Assembly (NCBI RefSeq): GCF_047948215.1
Contig: NC_134455.1
Span: forward strand, 157,586,575-157,650,574
Reading direction: 5' to 3'
Source: Lycorma delicatula
Lineage: Eukaryota > Arthropoda > Insecta > Hemiptera > Fulgoridae
DNA: 64,000 nt
The translations under genes and the position numbers were made by a program. Positions 57,098 through 64,000 of the stretch are shown in pieces. The stretch's first letter is position 1. Every line of letters starts with the position of its first letter. The notes beneath the pieces were generated by a model that had not been told where the DNA came from, ran no database searches, and worked only from the letters and a program-made list of their open reading frames with translations.

Positions 57098-59306
57098 TTC
57101 TTGTAGCATAGTTATAGAGATGTAATGCTAAAAAGTAACGATATAATGTTAATTTTCAAAACTTAAAGATAAAATTTTTATTTTTTAAACCAAATCCTTC
57201 TTTTTCCTTTACGTTTACTATTTTATTTTTATTAACTTTAGAATAATGATACAACAAGTATCCTAAAATACTTCAAGTTCAGAGTTTCTTTTTAATATTT
57301 TTTTTTTTGAATTTTTATAGACAAAAAATTGTAGTTTCATTTGAATTAATCCGTTTTAAAAATTCAGTTAAAAGTTATAAACTAACCAAATGTTTGGTAA
57401 TACATAAAAATAAATGTAACTAAGAATAAGTTTACGTAAGAAAAGTTCTTTCCTTTCTTTTTACATAAATAAATCTGCACTTCTTGAAGAATCTGTGTTC
57501 CGATGATTTTTCTTCAGGACAAACTAAAATACAGTTAATTTTTATATATTCACTTTAAACATTAAGCGAGCGTTTTGGATGTAAATATACAAAATTATTT
57601 AATTTATTATGTTATAAGACTATATATAAATAATTGAAAGAACCGTGTAAGTGGATTAAATGTAATTTGAGGTAATTAAAAAAAAATAAAATATGTTGGA
57701 AAGGAAGTTAAAGAAAAGTTAAAATTGAAGATAAGAGAACATCATACGATATTTCAAAATTTTGAGAAACGTTTTATTTAGGTTGAAGTGCAAAGAAGTG
57801 GTCCAGTAAATATAATATAAAAAATAAACTGTTGATAATAAATCAAGAGAGCCTTTATGAAGAAAATAAATTTGTTGGTGTTAAAAATAGATTCAATAAT
57901 TATTAACAAATTGTAAAAAATAATGGAATGATCACGGCGGTAAAATATTGATAACAGTGAAACTTTACAAATAAGAAATAAAACACCCTTTTGAATCTAT
58001 TATCGAAGGAATTCTTGCTGAAAATTATACGGATTGATATGGTACCGTATAAAGAGATGAAGTGTAGAAGAAATTATTTTGTGGAGAGTCTTTTATGATG
58101 AACGTTAATTAGCTGTTGGGTTGTGAGCCATATATTGTCATCTACAGTTAGTGAATCAGGTTTTAGAAGGACGTGTGAAGATATAAAGAGTAAATGAATA
58201 CAAAAATTATTATTTTTTAGTTGTAGGATCAAGGTGTTTTATACTAGTAAGTTGGCATCAAAAAGAAATTAGTGAAGTGTACCATTAAACCAGTCAAACG
58301 AACGATGACGCAGAAAAAATTAATTTGAACGATAGTTTTGTGTTGTGGTCGCAAATTCGTAGCTATGAAACGCGTTTTCTTTATTATAATCGTATACTTA
58401 GCTCGAATTATAGCTTTTAAAATTGTTTGTTACCTGTATCTATTTGCCTCTTTTTGTATGTTTTTCATTATGAAACAAATACATATCAATCAACTAACAT
58501 AAGTATTATTACAGGATTTTGATGTAGATTTATCTGTAACATACGATTAAATAACATATTAATTCGGATGAATTAATAAATACAAAAAAAAAACAGATTG
58601 TTCTATAGACTTAGTTTTTGTATGCTAGACTATAATTTATGTATGTATAGTTTACAGTGTACAGTCTAAGTAGCGATCAAGATTCAAAGAAAAAGTATTT
58701 CGGTAGACTGAACAGAGATATATATTGTAGATCATAAAAATGTTTTAAATAAACTAGTGGTGTTTTATTTTAACAATCATATTAAAAAGAACCTGTGATG
58801 ATTAATATTATACAAAGGAAAGACTGAAACTGCAAAATTTATCCGTTTTAGAATTAATGTAACAAATTTTTTTCTATTAAATGTTGCAATTTTTTTTAAA
58901 CAAGTTTGTCGTGAATTAAATAATAAAAGTATTATTCAGCGTTGTCTTAACTCTAGAATAAATTTCAGATAATTATAAAGATTAAATCACCAGGTTAATT
59001 TTGTTATTTAATTTACTTAGCATAAGTAACATTGTTAACATAAGTTAACAAGTAAAATTATTCTATGATTATCTTCAACAGATGATTTAATTAGGAATAT
59101 ATATGTATTGCAGAAACTTGTAGTTTCTAAAAAAAAGACAACCATTATTTTAGTTTTAAATTAAAAAAAAAAACTGTCTAAAAAATCATAAAATGTATTA
59201 AATTATGAAAGAGTATTTCTTTATCCTAATTAATTTAATTAGTATTTATAAAATCATAATTTATATGTACGTTTAAGTTTTGTTTATATTTTAAAATTTC
59301 AATTTA

Positions 59307-59373
59307 GTAGAAAGCAATACTGTTATTGCTTTCTACAAATACTTCTAATTTCTAAGCAATAAAAGTATTGCTT
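59307..59373. repeat. Two hairpins sharing one core sequence
   Basis: 13-bp arms gtagaaagcaata/tattgctttctac with a 4-nt loop (59307-59336) are followed by 8-bp arms aagcaata/tattgctt with a 4-nt loop (59354-59373). The second repeats the inner core of the first. Confidence 0.8.
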
Positions 59374-61410
59374 CATAGTCTATAAAGGCTATAAAGGTAG
59401 TCGATATAGACATAAGTAATCATATAATACTAATAACTCAAGATGAGACGAGTGATTAAAATTTGGTTCTTTAATAAGTAGGTATGAATATAATATGCAT
59501 CTCTGTCCTCAAGGTGTCCAATAAAACTTAGTTTGTCATTTGATATTAAACCAGTGATTTCTGATTTTTTATTTGGTTTCTTTATCTAATAAAGATGCTA
59601 TATTAAATTCTTCTTTATTTCTAAAGTTATATAGAAATACCGTATCTAAGGAAGTTTCATTTTGATAAAATGGTTTTCTTTACGAGATAAATATTCAAAA
59701 ATGGGTCAGTAGAACTATTACCCGAGGCGACTCACTAAAGTAAATGCTGAAATTCACATTGATCGTGCCAAACAAAAGAGGTCACATTAATTTGCAGTGG
59801 TTGAATTCAAACTTAGAAGTTCTAAATTTGACTTGTACGTAATGCTTTCCAAAATTTCACAAAGTATTAGAAATGTTGATAGAGAATTTCTTGAAAATCG
59901 GTCACAGTATTACAAAGAGGAATGTAATATTATTTTTTAACCCGTCTTTATCCAGATCAATACTTTTAATTTTGATTAGCTGGCTAAATTATTTTAATAC
60001 CAGCTCGATGATACATTGATCAAATTAAACAATATTTTGCTTGATGTTATAATTTTACTAAATAGGTAACACTCACTTATAATATCTAAATGAAAGTTTA
60101 CTTATGTAATTTGGAATATTAAATGACCAGATAATTTCATCAAGATGGAATTAGTCAAAAACTAGCAAAACACTAAAGTTTTAATGAAAAAGATTTCTTC
60201 AATTTATTTCATCTACATTTACTAATCAGATTTTACTTTAAGTCATATTTGATAGAGTTCATCAACTCCACTTATCAATACCAAATTAAAAAATAAAACA
60301 CTTCATAAAAAAATTAGATGTTAATTTTTTCAAATAAAGAGTTAAATTTTCTAAGAAACGAGAAAATAAAGTAAATGAAAACCAAGTTAACTTTGAATCT
60401 ACACTTCTACAATTAGATAAAACTATTTTTCCAAACCAACCGTTTAAGAAAGTAATGTGTTATATATTCCACTACACGCATTTTCTAAGAGATATATTGA
60501 GAATTTTACTGCAAGAAATTAGTGGGTATTAAAGAAGAAAAGAAATAAGATTAATTGAACAAAACCACAATTAGGAGAAAGAAAAACTAATCTAATCACA
60601 TATTTTTTTTAGTATACAATGGCCAAAAGGTTCCGTTAACATCCTTAACATTTTAACAGTTGGAAATGAAAATATTTAATTTTCGTAGCCCTTGCTAGGC
60701 TACAATAATCATCTTTTTTGTTCACTATCAAACCTCCTAGCTCTTGGTGCGGTGGGGCAGAGGGTGACCAAAAAATTTAAAAGAAAAGACGAGGCGTGAG
60801 GCACATTTTTTTAACCTATTTAACTACAAAAAAAATAAGGTAAACTGGAGCTCAATAAATTAATCCATAATAATGGTGACCGTTCAGATTATAAAGTAAC
60901 GCATTTTACTGCATCTTTAAAAAAGAAAAATGCAATACTAACAAAATATTGGCAAACTACGTACGGTTAACTATATTAGGTTTATGATGTTTTCGAACTG
61001 ATAATTAAAATCAGCCGATAAAATCTGATGAAACTGAATTAAGCTACTATGTAAAAAGTATGTTAATTAAAAAAATAAAAAAAAACAAAAATTACGGTTA
61101 ATGTTGTTACATCAAACTCTCTTTGGCCATAATAATTAAATGGATCAGTTTCTTGAGCTGATTTAAAAAAAAAAAACATAAAATAAACTTTAGAAAAATA
61201 TGTTTCACATTACATTTTATTTTAATATTGTTTAGTCACTTTGCCCCTGATAACTAACAAAAGTCAGCAAGGTCAGATATTTGTTATAAAGAAAATAATT
61301 AATTAAAAAACATTATTTTTTTATTTTTTTATTTTTAACCTTCAAAAAGTTAAAAAAGGATAACAGATATTTATCGAACATTATGTGTCTATAAATAAAC
61401 ATATTTTCTT

Positions 61411-61465
61411 TGAGTCTTTAATCCGGAAGGTTCTGATTCGAATCGCGATGAGGTGTTTTATTATA
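61411..61465 (+). mobile_element. SINE head relic, copy 3
   Basis: 'gagtctttaatccggaaggt' then 'tctgattcgaatcgcgatga' aligns with the B-box region of the 9.8-kb SINE (cctttcatccggaggtcctgg, gttcgaatcccggtcagg). The B box has decayed to gattcgaatcg. No A box or tail was found. Confidence 0.5.
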
Positions 61466-62639
61466 CCCTGCAAACATTTCTTCACACAAAAATATAATTT
61501 GATGGTAATCCTTTCATTTCCAGAAGATAAATACATTATTCTATTTTATTATCATTTTATATATTATTTATATCCTTTATTAGTTTCTCAAAATTTTATT
61601 ACGGGTTTCCACAGTGATAACAGTGAGGTATTGCATTTCTTATGTGTCGCAGGCGATATTATATAATACTTTGACAAATTAGAGCTTAACTTTTGTATAT
61701 ACAGTATACTTTCTCAACCATACTACGTCAATTCACTATATCTAACACTTATAAACGTGTTTCATCTTAAAGTTCATACAGAAATATCACAATGAAAAAT
61801 ATGTTATATTTTAAATAACTAAATGTATTGTCTCGCTCTCTTTCGCTGCTTTGTGTGTGTGTGTGTGTGTGTGTGTGTAAGCAAACATGTAAGACAGTCT
61901 AATGCAACGTTAAATAGCGTATTGTTTGTATTTGAGATTGGATTCAACCGCACTAAAGAAACAAATGCGAGAACAGTTACATCCGTGTTTTAGTAGTGTG
62001 AGAAAAATTTATTGGACGTTTTCTAGCTAGAGCTACGCTCAGTTTCAATAATTTATAGCATTATGTCGTACGTTAAACTGGTACAATAATTCAGGATGAA
62101 AATGAGGATGGAAATGTTAATAATGAGTTGAAACCAATTGTTTATTAAATATCCAATTAGAATTGTACAAAATTGGTTTTTATTTTCGTTCTGGCATAAG
62201 TAGAAGTGCAATTTTAACAAATTTCATAATACTTACAAAGTTTTTATTTTCTAATATAAAGACATTTAAGATATTAATTTATTAAAATTAAGGAATGGCA
62301 ATTAAGAGTAAACATTTCTGATCTGTCAAACTAAGTATATCATATTGCAACATCTCTTAAGATAAACGTTTTTATTTTAGCTAATTTTTGCCATATAAAA
62401 TCTCATTATTTACTTCCTGGTAAAAATATAAAAATAATTTGTCTTATAAATTTGAATATACATTAAAAAACTTTTTTTAAATAATATATTCATTAAAAAC
62501 ACGCATTTTCAATAAAAATTATTTTTCTTTGAGCGTTGTACGGAATACTCAATGTTACGAATAGTATCTCTAAAACTGTAAGTGCTACATAAGGGCTTTA
62601 AATGGATAAATCCAGTTATTTTCACTTTCTCTAAGCGTT
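61466..62639. other. AT-rich DNA with a (GT)n microsatellite
   Basis: No gene supported. The microsatellite is listed separately. Confidence 0.5.
61852..61878. repeat. (TG)n microsatellite
   Basis: About 13.5 perfect TG units. Confidence 0.95.
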
Positions 62640-63295
62640 AAACTAAGACATCTGAATTTTATGTAGATTTCATAAGAAAGTTACTTATTGTAATGGGTAA
62701 CATTATTCGACTTCCGGAAAATTTCGCGCTAATCACTTTTAAATTGAAACATAAAATATAACAACTCACAATCTCAGTCAAGTTCGTTAATGGGCAAAAT
62801 CGGATCTAGGGGGGGGGGGCTTTTTCGAAAAATAAACTATCACTATAACTTTCTTATTAAGTAAATATCGAATTCGTTTAAAGTTCCTACTGTTCTTTGG
62901 ATAAGGGTCTAAAACTTAGCTAAATAAAGTTTTTTGATATCACCAACGATTGGCCCAGGGGTGGATAAAATGGGGTTTCAAAGACAAAAAAATTATACCT
63001 CCCTTAAAAGACACAGTATCGAATCGGTTTAAAGTGGTTGTTTTTAGTTATCTAAACATTACCTAAAACTTATGTCTGAAATAATTTTTTATATGACCAA
63101 CCCTTGGTCATATAGAGGAGCAAGGGAAAAAAATGGACCAAAATATTTCTGGAATTGTAAGAATATGGGGCTTATCGTATCCTAAAGATGTGAAATTTTT
63201 TCACATGTAACCATGAGCGTATTGAGTAAATTTGAAGTTTTTCTTAACTTTAAGGAGGAAATCTTTTTTATCCCCTACTTAGCATCGTTGAAATC
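62640..63295 (-). repeat. Dispersed repeat family B, copy 2
   Basis: This is the reverse complement of 27653-28405. It includes an 11-G run (62809-62819) where copy 1 reads a mixed C-rich tract. It lacks the 140-base block that copy 1 contains. Both copies end at a shared 'ctacttagca' (63275-63290 here; its complement near 27664-27673). Confidence 0.8.
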
Positions 63296-63840
63296 TTCCT
63301 CCGCCTTTCAGCGTGCCGAAAGGGATATTTTTCAATTTTTTTTTTGTAATTTGGCAGTAACTTAATTTTTTAAAATAGCAAACAACTATTTGCTGCCTTT
63401 TTTGAAAAAAAAAAGTTTTTATTCTTGTTAAATACTAAATTGATTTTTTCTAATTGGCAATTACTAAAAAATATGTTGAGTAACATATTTCACTTTTAAG
63501 AGTTGTAACTTCTGATTGCTTGTGGTTGCAATTCAGAAAAAATATCTAAAAATAAAAAAAGGACTGAAGTGATGTTTTCTATCGAAGAATGGCTGTTATA
63601 AAAAATTACGGGATTGCTATTAATCTACTGGAAAAATGAAAGTGAATTGAATTGGAATTTAGTTATTTTAATGATCAAGAAAAAATAAGTAAAGTTTCCC
63701 ATTTAAAGAATTTTCTACGTATTAAATTTTCAGTGACCTTATTGGTGTCATGAACCTAAAATAAACCATATCTTATAAAACATCTGATGGAAACAACTGA
63801 TTTCTTAACTCATATTAAAACTGTTCTTTTCTAGGCTCTA
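63296..63840. other. AT-rich spacer
   Basis: No feature seen. Confidence 0.5.
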
Positions 63841-64000
63841 TTTTTGTGAATTATCTGATGGTCGCGTCCACATTGGGTAGGTAGCCTGTTAAGTGATGCG
63901 GCGAGCCTCCGATGAACTTTGCTTCAGGTGTTAGAATTCAGGTCACAGGACCAAGTTTTGTTCCGGAGTAGGTAGGAGTGGCCACGCTTTACGTGCGGGG
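63841..64000. other. GC-richer segment running off the window end
   Basis: Base composition rises sharply here (ggtcgcgtccacattgggta, cacgctttacgtgcgggg at the edge). In this window such jumps coincide with retroelements, so another element probably starts here, but the visible part is too short to classify. Confidence 0.35.

Larger units (their letters stand above)
53156..61384. other. 8 kb of AT-rich DNA without a recognised gene
   Basis: Only short chance frames occur. Notable structure is limited to hairpins at 55980-56024, 57073-57097 and 59307-59373, a small GC-richer patch at 60685-60800 with a 6-bp hairpin (gtagcc/ggctac), and mononucleotide runs. I recognise no transposon. Confidence 0.5.

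Noticed and set aside
16332..59373. CRISPR array or rho-independent terminators from the many hairpins
   Set aside because: The hairpins share no repeat unit or regular spacing, and the DNA is eukaryotic.
61385..61666. 93-codon plus-strand frame
   Set aside because: It runs through the SINE relic and AT-rich DNA; composition suggests chance.
62809..62819. G11 run as a quadruplex or regulatory signal
   Set aside because: A single homopolymer inside a dispersed repeat; copy 1 has mixed bases there, so slippage or sequencing error is simpler.

Overview
This window is non-coding, strongly AT-rich nuclear DNA from an insect. I recognise no intact host gene. What can be identified is almost entirely transposable elements: non-LTR retrotransposons of the R1, Jockey and RTE types, two IS630/Tc1-mariner-like transposase pseudogenes, a hAT-like MITE, a second MITE, tRNA-derived SINEs, Helitron-like 3' ends and several unclassified dispersed repeats. 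The mix, and the look of the two SINE heads and of two dispersed repeats, suggest a hemipteran, perhaps a planthopper (Fulgoromorpha). That placement comes from memory of similar repeats, not from a search.

Layout. At 0-7 kb there is an R1 relic (-), one copy of a dispersed repeat, a Jockey relic (+) and an R1 relic (+). At 9.5-14 kb there is a Helitron-like end and two SINEs in otherwise featureless DNA. At 15-22 kb lies a DNA-transposon cluster: a 252-bp MITE, an IS630/mariner-like pseudogene (-) whose leader is split by a 449-bp hAT-like MITE with a perfect 8-bp target duplication, and a second such pseudogene (-). At 23-25.7 kb is an R1-type gag (ORF1) followed directly by a 3' tail, with no reverse transcriptase. 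At 27.4-28.4 kb an R1 scrap abuts a repeat that recurs inverted at 62.6-63.3 kb. At 30.4 kb is a Jockey C-terminal scrap. At 33.8-39.2 kb two R1 elements sit in tandem on the minus strand; one holds a 206-bp tandem duplication. At 40 kb is a pseudogene of a multicopy insect protein family. At 43.1-46.4 kb is the best-preserved element, a full-length RTE (-) with a 12-bp target duplication and a single frame break in the reverse transcriptase. At 48.1-49.6 kb is a young 5'-truncated R1 (-) with a 13-bp duplication. At 50-51 kb a dispersed repeat is joined to a SINE on the minus strand. From 51 to 62.6 kb there is little beyond hairpins and a Helitron-like end.

The elements do not form a pathway. 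The two SINE types share a 3' tail, which suggests mobilisation by one LINE partner. A second theme is the number of near-perfect short-loop inverted repeats (arms 8-21 bp), including ones inside dead elements, which looks like repeated fold-back template switching. I did not find a convincing new biological system. The best leads are the structured 5' leader of the RTE element, the SINE tail sharing and the fold-back repeats.
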